A stretch of DNA of 64,000 bases. Source: Symsagittifera roscoffensis. Its lineage: Eukaryota; Xenacoelomorpha; Acoela; Convolutidae. A model generated the notes under the pieces. That model made no database searches, was not told the origin of the DNA, and was given only the letters and a program-made list of their open reading frames with translations. Location: NCBI RefSeq assembly GCF_963678635.1, contig NC_087066.1, positions 67,401,477 through 67,465,476 of the forward strand, written 5' to 3'. Each line of letters opens with the position of its first letter. Position 1 is the stretch's first letter. Shown piece after piece: positions 10,241 through 21,221 of the stretch. The translations under genes and the position numbers were made by a program.

Positions 10241-10411
10241 TTTGTCTGATGGCGAAATAGAATTTATGGACTTACTTTGCTTGTGAGTCTGGAAATGTGG
10301 GAAGTACTTCTGCGAGACTTCTATCCCACTTTGGGCAGGTTGTCATTTCCTAGGATGTTTCTCTCGTGTCCCTCGGTCAAGAATAAATGACAGTCGTTGT
10401 GTGACCAACCC

Positions 10412-10960
10412 TTAAAAGATAGGAAGTATCACTTTTCCAGAAATTTTTATAGCGTTGTCAGTGAATCCACAGTAAAGATCCTTGGTTGCTTTTTCCACCG
10501 GATAGATTTTCAAGTAAGGGTCTCGAAGTTTCACTTCGTGTAAGACGTTTTTCTTCAGGAAACTAACCGGGCTAGCTGAGTCCTCTTGTATGTTTAAAAC
10601 TACTTGATTTTCTTTTGCGAGGCCAATATTTAAAAATTTCTTCAGTTCTTTTCCGTCATTGTCGAAGATTGTAGTTACATTTAATACAGAGTAATCGTCG
10701 TTTTCGCTTTGTCCAGATTCCGACCATGCGTTTATGACGCCACAACATTCTCTATTTACATGGTTTGTATTTACATCCGGAGTATCCGACGAATTAAAAT
10801 CTGTATTATATACAATTTGATTATTTACAATGTTTAAATTTCTACGACAAGATTTTCGAAGTCTGGTAAAGTGACCTTTGTATTTACAGGAGGTACAGAT
10901 AATATCCTTTACTGGGCAAACTGCTAAGTGTTCTTTTGAGAAGGTACCGCCGCACTCCAT
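10412..10960 (-). pseudogene. gag zinc knuckles and aspartic protease (element I)
   Basis: Just upstream of and at the start of this 182-codon frame are two Cys-His boxes: C-x2-C-x7-H-x3-C (unusual spacing) and C-x2-C-x4-H-x4-R, in which the last Cys is Arg. These bind RNA in gag. Further on, NIQEDSASPVSFLKKNVL has the DSA form of the DT/SG active-site loop of retropepsins, followed by a hydrophobic ALIPIF-like strand (KISGKVILPIF). The protease would process the polyprotein. The frame ends before RT. Confidence 0.75.
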
Positions 10961-11763
10961 ACAGGAGTTGCTCTTTTCTATTTTGAGAGTTGGCTCTCTT
11001 TTTACAGTAAAATGGCTGTGCGGTTTCTGTACAGATGATCCGATGGATTTAAAATTGTTTGTAAGCCTTAAGTGGTTTAAAATTCCGTTTTCATCGATGA
11101 GTGCTACGTTTAGTGCTTCTCGTGGTAGAAGAGTTTCTGTTAAAAGATTCCTTTAGATGTCGTAGTTTTTCATGTTGTTTATGAAAATATCTCTAATCCA
11201 CTCTTCTTCTCCCGCGCCTATGTCGCACTTTTTAGCCATTTCTGCTAAGGCACCCCAAAATTGTTTGAGAGATTTTCTATCACGTTGTTTTCGGTTTAGC
11301 AATTTGTGTCGCTCGAATGTGACATTTGTCTTCCTTACAAAGGCGATTGCTAGGAAACCCCAAATTTTTTTAATGAAATTTGCAAGATTTTTACCTATGT
11401 AAATTTTTGTCCGAAGATTCTTTTTCCTTCATTTCCTAAGGCCAGGTACAAGACTGATCGTAACTTTTTATCAGCTTCCTCTAGCCGCATTCCATTGAAC
11501 TTCTTGCTTTCTGATTTAAGGGAAGCTGATTCCTCTTCGTCGTAGCGTCTCTGTTCTTGAACGTTTCTGTCCATTCTCGACTTTCTTTGGTTTTCCGTTT
11601 CGCCGTCCAACGGATTTTCCAAATTTGGAGGTTGAGGATGATGTCTCTCCGAAGGATTTAGTAGGTTTTCGATGTCTATACTTTCTTCAGCGATTATAGC
11701 TAAGTGAAACAGATCGCTCCAATCTTCCCAGAGAAAGGGGGAACTACGGTATGGTTTTGCCAA
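10961..11763 (-). pseudogene. gag, capsid part (element I)
   Basis: A frame opens with an ATG at 11763, about 45 bases after the primer site, and runs 122 codons. Its end (LEEADKKLRSVLYLALGNEG, then KRIFGQKF) looks like the C-terminal capsid region of gypsy gags. A TAG at 11395 interrupts it, and several further stops and frame changes lie before the zinc knuckles. The first part is charged, with many Glu and Arg. Confidence 0.7.
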
Positions 11764-11790
11764 AATGGAGGTGTTCCTCTCACGTTAGAT

Positions 11791-11808
11791 TCGTTTTTGA
11801 CTGCGCTA
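11791..11808 (-). promoter_or_regulatory. Primer-binding site of element I
   Basis: Directly after the 5' LTR the minus strand reads TAGCGCAGTCAAAAACGA. This is near the TGGCGCAGTCGG primer site (tRNA-Ser type) of gypsy elements such as 17.6/297, with one change in the TGG. Position exactly at the LTR edge supports it. Confidence 0.75.
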
Positions 11809-12025
11809 TGATAAAATGTTACTTTAATGTAGCTAATTCTAAGTTTACAATTAAAAGAAATAAAAGAATAAAAGTGAATTAGTCTTAAGTTAAAACATTA
11901 AAAAGTGAGAGATCATTCTCTCCGCCGGAGAGAATGGCAAGTGAAGGTCATATGTTAGTGACCTGTTAACTAATCTAATTAAGTAAAATTTGCAATAAAT
12001 TTAAGATAAAATGCGAATCACAATA
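11809..12025 (-). repeat. 5' LTR of element I
   Basis: 217 bp, the partner of 4558-4775. On the minus strand it begins TATTGTGATTCGC (expected TGTTGTG; the G is mutated) and ends ACATTTTATCA. It contains the same 23-bp palindrome at 11914-11936. The LTR should hold the promoter and polyadenylation signal; I see no clear TATA box. Confidence 0.92.
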
Positions 12026-12030
12026 GTCTC
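12026..12030. repeat. Target-site duplication, right
   Basis: GTCTC, identical to 4553-4557. Confidence 0.9.
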
Positions 12031-12067
12031 GGCATAAAACAGATGTGTTATTTCAAAGAGCAGTTTC

Positions 12068-12109
12068 GGCTCTTTTTCCGAATGTCGGGGCAATCGGAAA
12101 GAAAGAGCC
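12068..12109. mobile_element. Miniature 42-bp foldback element with 8-bp duplication
   Basis: Arms GGCTCTTTTTCCGA and TCGGAAAGAAAGAGCC meet over a loop of about 12 bases. The preceding octamer gcagtttc and the following gcattctc agree at six of eight positions. The ends match the terminal repeats of the MITE families in this window, so this looks like an extreme deletion derivative. Confidence 0.6.
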
Positions 12110-12461
12110 GCATTCTCTGTTCAATGACACCACAATCTGTTATACGAGATAACGGTAAGTTATTTCTGTTCTCTCGCCTGAATTATAGACATTTCAACAG
12201 TACAATTGTCAGATTCTCGGGTATAGGTTTGCAATTTTTCGACTGACACTACCAAAAATTGACATATTTCAAAGAAATAAGAAAATGGCTTCTAGTTTTA
12301 GCTCCAAGGTAAGTGATAACGTTTTTCATTTGAATATTTGTTAAATTAAAGTGATGACAGTATTTTTTATTGATAACAAGTTGCCTCATTTGATAGTTTT
12401 GTAGCTTTCTGTAATTGTGGTCAAGATTTAATTGTTGCTCAAACATTGGGTGGGACCATGT
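12110..12461. other. Spacer without recognised features
   Basis: AT-rich sequence between the small foldback and the decayed element II. A minus frame at 12249-12446 is short and unrecognised. Confidence 0.4.
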
Positions 12462-13076
12462 CTAGGCCATGTCGTGGCTTTCCTGTAGATGATACTCTAC
12501 CACATTGCAAATCAGCTTTCGGCGTTGGATCGCTTTTCGCTGCCGTTGTCGTGTTTGCTTCCTGAGTGCACCCACGGTGTCGTCGCTCGATTCTGCAGTT
12601 CGCCGCTTCTTCTGTGTCTCCGATGAGCTATTAGTCGCCCAAGCCGCTCGTTTTGCTTGCGCAAGTCTCTTGCTTTGTATAGTTGGCATAGCTGTCCCAA
12701 TTGGCAAAGCGTCGTAACCATCGTCCGATTCTGTCCTCGCTGTGCTTGTTGACCGTCCCGTGATTCCTGCCCTCTCCGGTTCTGGCTCATATCCAAATGC
12801 GATAACGCTTGTTTGTAAAAAATAGCTTTTTCTATTTTAACTGTATATGCCGTTTTTTTTCGATTTTGTTTGTCAAGCTGTTTTCCCATGCCTGGCTGGG
12901 TTTCTTGGATCGGTAAGGCCAGTCTGCTGGTACACTGTGTACGCTTCCCTGGGTGTCTTGGTTGTCCTGTGTTGTCCCAGTTTCGTCATGATCTCCCTTA
13001 CCTTGGGATTGTTGTCTCTGATTGCGCCCCGTATGATCTTCAGTATGGGATCGTTTTCGACGTTCGCCTCCATCAT
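12462..13076 (-). pseudogene. Unassigned basic ORF fragments in element II
   Basis: Overlapping minus frames (12873-13076, 12512-12889, 12462-12707) give hydrophilic, Arg/Lys/Gln-rich peptides such as DPILKIIRGAIRDNNPKVRE. They could be the 3' part of the retroelement polyprotein. No domain is recognisable. Confidence 0.3.
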
Positions 13077-13363
13077 CTACAGAGAAAGCATGTCCGGGTG
13101 CTCCACTTACCGCACCACCTTGCTATCCGTCGGTTTTACTGATTAAATCCATTTTTCCGTATTGAAGAGTCGGTATGAGAGGCCAGGGATTTTTAATGAT
13201 AATGATGTTATCGTGTTCTGTTTCTTGGATGATTCAGTCATTTGGTGTAGTTTTTGTTTCTTGGATGATTTAGTAATTAATTTCACCTGGGGGAGCGTTT
13301 CCATATCGGAATCAGAGCTGCTTCAGCCAGTCTGATTGGTTGGTCATCTTAGTTAGGACCACC

Positions 13364-13726
13364 CTAAAGTTGACATTTTCTGATTGAGTCAACGAGTTCA
13401 CTTTTGCCGTGCTGTCGTCCTGCATATATGGTGTAGATGTTGAAAAACCTTGGGCCATATTTTGTAAATTGAACTGATTCAATTGTTTGGAATATTGAGA
13501 AGAGAGTGTGGGGGATTTGCTTGTAAATCCTGTCAACAAAATCTGTATTTCCGCTTTCCGCTTGATCTACACAAATATGTCTTCTGCCATTGGCTGAATG
13601 TCGCTCGCATGATTTTACGCCCTCGGCCGGCTCACGTGGCTTAGTTGATGTATTTGCATAATCACTGAATCTTTGCCTGAAATGTAATTGCTTGTTTTTC
13701 TGCAAACCGCCGTTCATTTTTGGCAA
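13364..13726 (-). pseudogene. Unassigned ORF fragment in element II
   Basis: A 120-codon minus frame downstream of the RNase H traces, where integrase would be expected. I do not see the HHCC or DDE residues, so the assignment to integrase is by position only. Confidence 0.25.
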
Positions 13727-13889
13727 GTATCACTCGGCAACCTTCCTTCCTTTCGGTTTTTTGTTTTGTTTATTAATTCCGATGGCGGATTTAAGGCTTT
13801 GTTCATCATATTGATCTTAGCAACTGTAAATGTAGAGAGATAGTGACTTGTGAGTGGTGCATACAATCAAGTTTATCTCACTAAGTACT

Positions 13890-14260
13890 TTAACGTCCCC
13901 ATTTTTAACCCTTGGCGGTGTTCTACTTTAAAATCATAAGGTAATAATCTGTCGTACCACTGGGTAAGTCAGCTGAAAAATGGTTCATTTCATTCAGGTG
14001 ATAAGTTTAAAGTATTAGTAATGCTTTGTGATCTGAAATGGCATCCAAAAAATTAATTTCTATTTTGTTATGTAGCTTACACAATGGCTAGTATTTCGAG
14101 CTCATTTGTTGAGTAAATGCGCTCCGCTGAAATTACGTATCTTTATGCGAGCGAGATTTGTTTCCATCTCTCTTGACTATGTTGTTCTAGGATTGCGCCA
14201 AGTGTATCGTGACTTGCATCGCGCACAAAACGCGTTTCCCGGTGTATGTCAAAATGTTAG
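13890..14260 (-). pseudogene. RNase H traces (element II)
   Basis: The minus strand reads DASHDTLGAILEQHSQERWK (TDAS box), then in shifted frames STNELEI-like and DAISDHKALL (the SDHKAL box), and YPYDFKVEHRQG-like residues typical of the end of the domain. At least three frame changes are needed. Confidence 0.75.
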
Positions 14261-14289
14261 AACTCAGTTATACTCGCCACCAGTCGCCT

Positions 14290-14850
14290 GAGAGTAACAA
14301 ACGCTATTTCGCTCTTTTGTCCAAATGACTTTTTTTTTGCTTAGAAGTGGCCTTAGATGTGCGCTTATTTCCGAAAAAAATGGTAAGAACTTATGTAAGC
14401 TGTGTAGTGAGCTCATTAGCGATTTTGGCTGTTTTCTCGTGCGTGGCGCTTTTTTCCCCTATTGCCTTTTTACGAATTATTAGCATGATTCCAGTACAAG
14501 TTATATGCTAGCCAGCCCTTGGAAATTGATTTTGCAATTTCGAATATCCGTTGTTTCGACAACGCCTTTCCTGTGTCAAATTTGTAATGAATTTTTCTGC
14601 TTGTGTATTATGTTTGATCTTGCTTCTTTTTGAAACGAGTGATATGTTTGCTATAAAGGCGTGGGCCTGCGGGAATTCCTTTTTGAGAAAATCCTTTTTT
14701 GAATTTCAGCTGTCACTGTTGTTGGTCCGTAAAAGCCGTTCGTAAATCGATAGGTACCGGTACACTTCTCCCCACCACTGAGAAATTGCATTTTTGTTTT
14801 TTTTTTAGTTTCCAGGGCTACTTGCTCGTACCTCGTACGCGTACGTAAAA
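14290..14850 (-). pseudogene. Reverse transcriptase traces (element II)
   Basis: The minus strand shows GTYRFTNGFYGPTTVTAEIQ, the counterpart of GTYQFLNNFYGLGDMPTEFQ in element I, then after a gap SLHKFLPFFSEISAHLRPLL with KKKVIWTKE, the RT connection. The YxDD region is not readable in any frame. Confidence 0.7.
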
Positions 14851-15359
14851 TCGAGCTAATTTTGTACTCACATCCTTTGTCACAGTTTTCACGGTTGGGG
14901 ACACCAAATATTTATCTGAACACTCTTCGAAGTTTACGATACGTCCCCCTGGATTAGACGCGTTATTTCCCTGTCTACTTTATCCTGTGAATTAATGGAC
15001 ACTGCGCCTTTTTGTTGCACAGGTTTTAGGATGTCAAAAAAATCGGCCCGTTTCTTCTTTTCTTGGCATTTCGATTACACTCTTTTCTAAAACAACTTCG
15101 GGAGCAACTTACAGAAATATGGTTGCCATTCGTCCAGTTCCTGCTCCTCCTCACCATTTTGGCCTTCCTCTGTTACTGTCATCAATCAATCCCTCCGGAC
15201 CAGTTCCAGTCGCAGTGAACCCATCAGGTTGCGTCTTAGGAGTGATGGGTGATTTCCTGCAATGACCTAGATCTTCTGTTGATTGACCCACCCATTTAGT
15301 TCGATCATTACTACTGCCATTCCAAGGATGTGAATTCAGTTGTTATTATAATCAAAAAA

Positions 15360-15520
15360 TTCATCCCTTCTTAGTAAGAAATGAATATTTGCTCCAACCA
15401 TGGCTTGTTTCAATTCTGGCAGGCTAAAGATAGTTACTTGGGAGCCACTGTCAAGCCACAGCCACATAATCTTACTGCACACATTGATCAGGACCCGAGC
15501 ATTGGGAGTTGTGAATTCTG
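15360..15520 (-). pseudogene. Aspartic protease trace (element II)
   Basis: The minus strand at 15429-15455 encodes LDSGSQVTI, the DSG active-site loop of a retropepsin, preceded by a hydrophobic strand and followed by FSLPELKQ. This fits a gypsy protease between the zinc knuckle and RT. Confidence 0.65.
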
Positions 15521-15609
15521 TTACCTACTGATTACGTTTAATTGCCATTGCCATGTATTCCCTCGATCCCGTGGACGAGTTGTATTCCCCGGTTGATCTT
15601 GGCTACTAC

Positions 15610-15813
15610 TTACTGGTTGCTCTGATGGTGTTCCTGTTCTTCTTGCACCTTTCCAACGCTTCTTCTTCCTCTCCAATGGTTAGTTGCCCGGCGAGTCCCA
15701 CGGCATGTACGTTCGAAGTGTCCTAAATTTCTGCATGCATTACTTGTGGCATTATTTGTAAGACAAACGGTGATATGTTTCAATGTAAAAATAGGGCATC
15801 GTAATTGTAACAT
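15610..15813 (-). pseudogene. gag zinc-knuckle trace (element II)
   Basis: ACRNLGHFERTCRGTRR keeps C-x4-H-x4-C of a CCHC box; the first Cys has been lost. It is followed by a basic stretch, as is usual for nucleocapsid regions. Confidence 0.65.
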
Positions 15814-15946
15814 TTTCGGGAGTTTGTACCCGGTCCGTTTTCGTGTCCGCTGCGCCCTCGGATTCGAAAAAATCCTGTTCCTTGTCGAATACTCCCCGCT
15901 AGCTCTTGCTTGATATTATTATGTGGCGCTGATGCCGCTGGCTTCC

Positions 15947-16182
15947 TTGTGTATGACTCCTATGCCTTATCCCCCGTTCGTAGGCTTAGAAACCCTACAT
16001 ATTTCCTCCAGCGTTTTTGTTGAACGCGGTAACTACCATTGTCAAATCGATTCCCTCAATTTCATTGTGTATGACTTGTATGCCTTATCCCCCGTTCGTA
16101 GGCTTAGAAACCCTACATAGTTCCTCCAGCGTTTTTGTTGATCGCGGTAACTACCATTGGCAAATCGATTCCCTCAATTTCA
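15947..16182. repeat. 118-bp tandem duplication within element II gag
   Basis: Two head-to-tail copies of about 118 bases start near 15947 and 16065, sharing CCTTATCCCCCGTTCGTAGG and CTTAGAAACCCTACATA. The length is not a multiple of three, so the duplication itself shifts the gag frame. Confidence 0.9.
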
Positions 16183-16450
16183 TAATGAAAATGTCTTTTA
16201 TGTTCTCCGCCGCGTTCGTGAAATTGCAGCGCCCCGTTAACGCGCTTAGTTCCACTTAGAGCTTCTCAAACGTATTATGCTCTCGTTGTTTGTGTCAATA
16301 GAACAGCCCCTTTTCGTGCGTTACCTTGCGTTCTCGTTCGATTATCCCATATCGTCCAAAACTCTGGGACATCTTTCCGCTTTGTTATCAAATTCTGGAT
16401 TACTTACTTTAATAATCCGTTGCGCCTCATCGCCGATGCATTATTAAAGG
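16180..16450 (-). pseudogene. gag capsid trace (element II)
   Basis: The minus strand reads ELSALTGRCNFTNAAENIKD followed by IFIMKLRESICQ, resembling the conserved capsid region in which an Arg-Cys-Asn-Phe box precedes 'I+D+IV.GI+...+R..L'. Upstream lies GLFY, T-Q and ESIIRFE-like text, also usual there. Stops interrupt it. Confidence 0.7.
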
Positions 16451-16689
16451 TTCGATTTAAGTTTTTTTTGGACTCCGTCTGGCTTTTTCCGTTCAAAGCC
16501 GTTGGCAACGCGGAGATTCGGGGCGTTGTTAACGTGGCATCAAAATAGAAATCATCCGGATCAATATGGTAATTCGCTATCATTCCTCAATGGAATTTTA
16601 CGATCTACTCTCCTAGTAGGTTAGCGGTTCAGGCGTTTTAGAGTCCCAGAAGGAAACAATTTTCAGAGTGTTTGTCCCCCTTTTCTTAA

Positions 16690-16704
16690 CTGCCAGCTGC
16701 GCCA
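16690..16704 (-). promoter_or_regulatory. Primer-binding site of element II
   Basis: The minus strand reads TGGCGCAGCTGGCAG directly after AACTTTAACA, which would be the 3' end of the 5' LTR (upstream, above 16705). It is the same tRNA-Ser-type primer site class as in element I, here with an intact TGG. Confidence 0.7.
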
Positions 16705-17100
16705 TGTTAAAGTTGATAAACAAAGTAGAAAGTTTAGTAGATACATTATGATGAAGGTCGACTGAATGTTATTGACATGTAAGGCAAACTGCACTTACTA
16801 TTTCAGGCCTGTCCAGACGTAGAAAGAACAGTGACTAGAAGATAGCCGTTGGCCGGACATTCGAGGGCTTCACCAAACTTTACATAAACTCAAACTATAT
16901 AATTTGTACCCTATATCAATTTTCTTACTCAATTTTGAGTTCGATCTATTGCTTCAACCAACTCGACTTTATGTTTAGCCTATATCTTACACTTTTTGTG
17001 TGGATTATTTATTGCGTCTTTGAGCTCAACTATAAGGCTTTCTCAATCTCTGACATCTGACAGACACATTGACAGACTCCGGCGAAGAAATCAAAATCCA
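16705..17100 (-). repeat. Probable 5' LTR of element II (outer end not defined)
   Basis: By position this should be LTR sequence, since the primer site directly abuts it. No second copy is present in the window to define its length, and no target duplication was seen. Confidence 0.4.
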
Positions 17101-20080
17101 AATTTAAGAAAAACGTAAGACCTTGAAGAGAAAGAGTCAGAAAATCTCAAGAAAACTTGATTCAAAAAAATTTATTGCCAACCAAACAGCGGTATACTTA
17201 ATTGAACAGTAAAGAAAAGGTTATCTGCGCGGATGACCATTCGCAATTTAAAATCCAACCAAGCGCAGATAAAAAAAGAGGACAATTACAAGCTATCGCG
17301 AACCTCCGATCAAACCTTCGAACCCTGTCAAAGCCCCTGCAGCGATGAGTTTTCAGAGCTCAAATCAAAAGGACGATCATTAGCTTACTGCTTTGTACAA
17401 CTATGTCAGCTAAAAGTTTATATGTGGTTTTACAAATCTAATAGCCAGATCCTGCTTTAAAATTATTTAAAAAACACTATCATACACTTCATTGCAATTC
17501 CATGAGCACAAAAAACTGTATGCAAGGTCTGTGATTGGCGATTTTTCATATACGAAAATTGTTTGATCAGCATTTTTTTAATAAGCCAATAAATAGTTTT
17601 AATGAATTAATTTTTTTTTCAAGTTTTTTTTCGATTGTGTTTGTAACCAAATATAAATGACAAATAACCTGTTTACTCAACGCTAGAGTCACCAAAGGCA
17701 AAACACAATAAAGAGGCTTTTTGACTGTTTTTGGTACAAAGTTGTCTATGTCTAAGTTAAGCTCAGTTTCATATGAACTTATTGCAATTTTCAAAGAGAT
17801 TTAAAAAAAAGGTTTGATCACAATTTCAAGATCTTAAGAAAAGTATTTTTACAAATGATAGAAAATATATTTTTATTGCTTAGAACATTGTAATAAACCT
17901 AACTTTCATTGCAAGCCGATATGTAATCATTCTTATTTTTTGGACAGAAAACCTAATCAAAATCAGCCTATATAGTTTTTACTCTTGAGAAAAACCCCAA
18001 CCCCAGTGGCTTTTCGGGGTTAGGCTAGAGATTTGTCAAGCTAGAGATTGTTAATTGCGCGTGCTAATAACTGTTCTGGGCGGCCTTCTAAAGAGCACTT
18101 GTACTTGTTTAATTAGAGACATATATTTGCATCCGTTCTATTCCTTGTAGACTTAAACTTTAATGCAGAGTAGCTTTAACAACCTCCGTCCCCAGAAAGA
18201 ACGAGAAACGAAACGGTCTTTACAAGCGGTCGGAAAAAACTTTCCGCAGATGATCCGAAGGTTTGCGGAACGGGCGACTTTGACTTTTTCGTAGTTCAAG
18301 CGAAACGAACCGAGCTAGTGGTTAGTAGCACCCAATAATAGTCGACTTAACGAATTATTTTAGACCTTCCAAATTTTAAGAGTCTTCGGGAGAAGCATGC
18401 CATTTAAGTCTCTTACTGAGAGTTGTTCGTAAACACTCATTCATCACTGCCAAATTGCACTCGCATAAGACTGTGCATGTGCATAGCAGTTTCAGCGAAA
18501 AGTTTTTTCGGTGGGAAAATTCAAATTGTGATGACCAAGTAGAACATGAATTGGTTTCAAAGCCTCGAGAACACTGCAATATCCCGGATACGCCACAAAT
18601 TGCACGACCATTAAGCAAACGTTTTACTAGGCTCAGGGTGCTGCTATTTTCTAACCCTGGTAGTCATATTTTTTTAACCCTGAGATTGAGCGAAACAACC
18701 GCATGCAACAGCGCACGATTCGCTTCTATGCTCCAACTTGATGTAGTGTAATGCACTAGATAGGTTTTACGTCAATCAAATGCCTGTGTACAAAAGAGTT
18801 TCCGCAGTTCAATTGATGATGCAAATCATAATCTCTTTTGCAGCTCCTACAAAGTTATTGCCGTTGTCCGTGGCTATTCCTCACCTAGAGCGGAACTTCT
18901 CGGTAGCTATCACACACGAACGTATGTCCAAAAAGTGACGCAAATCAGTACAAATTGCGCGGGTCGTTGAGCAAGTAGATAGAAAACCTCAGCATTGAAT
19001 AAGTAGATAGAAAATACCACTAATGATCAAATGAAACGGTCCAAAAAACGACTTCACAAATCACAAAAAATACAACTGCAGGTAACCTATACAAACTGTG
19101 GGAAACTCTTTGTCCATATCATACACACTCAATTTCAAAAGCTCCTTGTACGGATCCAAATCGTAGAACAACAGAATGCTGATGGTTGACAGAACAGAGG
19201 TAGTCGCGCATGGATTATCTTGTTTAAAGTAAAGAAAGCGGAGAAAGAAAATGGCTGTTTGGTGAGGGCTATCTAAGCCATTGGGTTCGAGTTTCGAGAG
19301 CGGTTGCGAATAAACGTTGAATACATCCGGTAGATATGATCAAATATTTCGGTCCGAAAAAAAACTGATCAAAACGAGAAACGATTGGACTTTTTTGCAA
19401 GTTTCCTGCAGCCAAACGATTACAATCGGCTGAGATTAACTCTAATTCAGAGTTTCTCAGAAATGTTTCTGCTGCAATAGCAACTTTCGATGAATTAACT
19501 ATGACCTAATCCAAGGCTCGAATTGAAAATGACTGGATACGAGTCTAAACATTTGCAACATTGCGCTTTATATTGCAGAATGAGCTGAATTCTTCGAAAC
19601 TGCAGTGCACAAAAACAATTGAGCAAAACTCTAAACTGTCATTCAGATCGTAAAAACTACTATATAGAGGGATTTTCCGAATAACTTCCGCGTTTGTCAT
19701 GAATGGCCAAACAAAGGATTACAAAAGTGAAGGGTCGTTGATCCAACTAATTCTTTTCATGGTGTTTCATGTAATCAGCAGTCCCACATCTAGTTCCTGT
19801 ATCTGCGCGTTTACAACCATTCAAAACATGAAATCGTTAGTCAATTTTTGTCGATTTCAGGACGTCAGACAACCGATTGCCAGCAAACACGAGCTTTTCA
19901 CAAAACTGTGCAAAAAAATTAATACATTTCAATCATCGTCAGTTTATAGTGATGTCAGTCCGCAAAAAACTTAGAACATTCAGTTTCACAGATTCTGGGA
20001 TATCATCCTTCAGACGAGCAGAGCTTTTCATTGATGCTAGTTTTTTTGCTGACTCCGAAAGCAAGCTGACAACTGAAAAT
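17101..20080. other. Anonymous stretch, no gene recognised
   Basis: Frames at 17233-17460 (+), 17567-17794 (-), 18376-18751 (both strands open) and 19699-20095 (+) are short, lack splice context and match no family known to me. No repeats stand out. A small GC-rich hairpin-like piece lies near 17993-18025. Confidence 0.4.
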
Positions 20081-20202
20081 TGGCTTTTTAAATGAGCGCA
20101 AAGGAGCTACAACGCTTGAGCAACATCAGGGTTGAGTGACAGGCGATTGTTGAGTGACTTATGGGTTTGCAAATGGCTGGCAGGCAAATCTTGCATATTA
20201 AA

Positions 20203-20892
20203 AGGCAGTTTCTTGTGGCGAGGTTAACCTTATAGAGACTGCTCAACATGAGCGGCATATTGCTGCAGAAGGTAGTCGGAGGCAAAACAAGTTTGCGTAG
20301 GCAATTAAATGAGCTATTTATTATGGTTAGGGGCAGACTAAAACTGTTTTTTTTTCGGAGTTGAAGCTTCTACAGCAGAAGTTGGTACTAAAAAGTTTTA
20401 TCAAAGTTGACATTTTGATTTGGCGGCAGGGCTCAACCACTTTTTGACCTGGTGAGTTCCTGGTTCTGTCTTCCTCCGTATCAGTGCCTCGAACTGCCAA
20501 TTTCTTGATATGTCTGGCATTCAAATTCCTCTTGTCTAATCTTCGCAAAAAACGCTTCTCTTTGACGTTCAGTCCAAGTAATCGAAGCAATCTTTAAGCG
20601 CAGGAACGCAGTGAAAGTGTTTTCTCTGAACAATTGGATTCATTTGGTGTCGGGGTCTGCGGACTTACTACTAGATCATCTTCTGACAGTTGCGTAAAAC
20701 CATGAGTGGGAGGGGGAAGGCGACTAACGAGGAAGCAACTACGGATGGAAATCTAAGGTTGAGTGAATTTTGATTTCGCAATTGGGTGGTAACCAATATT
20801 TTTAATTGACAGGCAGTTATTTGTGCCGAGGTTAGACTGATGTAGACTAATCTGGATGAGCGACATAGTGCTACAAAAGTTGGTCGGTCACT
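20203..20892. repeat. Pair of diverged direct repeats (about 80 bp)
   Basis: 20203-20282 and 20811-20892 share the order AGGCAGTT...GTG.CGAGGTTA...ATGAGCG.CAT...TGCT.CA.AAG.T.GTCGG. About three quarters of positions agree by eye. They may be exons or fragments of one repeat; no function is evident. Confidence 0.5.
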
Positions 20893-21221
20893 TAAAAATA
20901 TTGGCTTAGAATAGGAACATCTAAGATTTTTACACCAACGCTTAACTTTTAATTTCGGACTCTTTGCATACAGAAAGACTTGGAAAGCTGTTCTCGCTAG
21001 AATTCTTAGCGAGAAAAAACCAAGGTCGTAACTAATGAGTTTTCTGGTGAACGAAGAACAGTGTGTGAAAAAAGACAAAAACTCAAAGATCGAAACAAAG
21101 TTCACAAGTTATCAATGTTTGCATTTTGGGTATTTTATGACATTGAATTCTGCTTTTAAATACCGAAATTTTATGGCAGTTCGTTATTCTTTGGTGACTT
21201 GTAATTTCCGATAATTACGGT

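Larger units (their letters stand above)
4558..12025 (-). mobile_element. Ty3/gypsy LTR retrotransposon, complete but inactive (element I)
   Basis: A 7.47-kb element lies on the minus strand between direct GTCTC duplications. In transcription order: 5' LTR (12025-11809), primer-binding site, gag, two zinc knuckles, aspartic protease, reverse transcriptase, RNase H, integrase, a long tail region present twice, a weak purine tract, and 3' LTR (4775-4558). The order protease-RT-RNase H-integrase and a primer site of TGGCGCAG type place it in Ty3/gypsy. Stops and frameshifts occur in gag, RT and integrase, and the RT motif A aspartate is replaced by glycine, so this copy is dead. By eye the two LTRs differ at roughly one position in eight, so the insertion is not recent. 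Confidence 0.93.
12462..16704 (-). mobile_element. Ty3/gypsy retrotransposon remnant (element II)
   Basis: Minus-strand order is primer site (16704-16690), gag, zinc knuckle (15.7 kb), DSG protease (15.44 kb), RT (14.3-14.85 kb) and RNase H (13.9-14.25 kb), that is, normal gypsy order. Every domain is broken by stops and frameshifts. No matching LTR pair was found, so ends are approximate. The 3' portion (12.46-13.73 kb) contains basic, hydrophilic frames I could not assign. It lies beside element I in the same orientation and shares the TGGCGCAG primer-site type, but domain sequences differ, so it is a different family. Confidence 0.75.

Noticed and set aside
12847-13146. Hydrophobic plus-strand ORF that looks like a membrane protein
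   Set aside because: It is the opposite strand of a hydrophilic minus-strand frame in the element II remnant.
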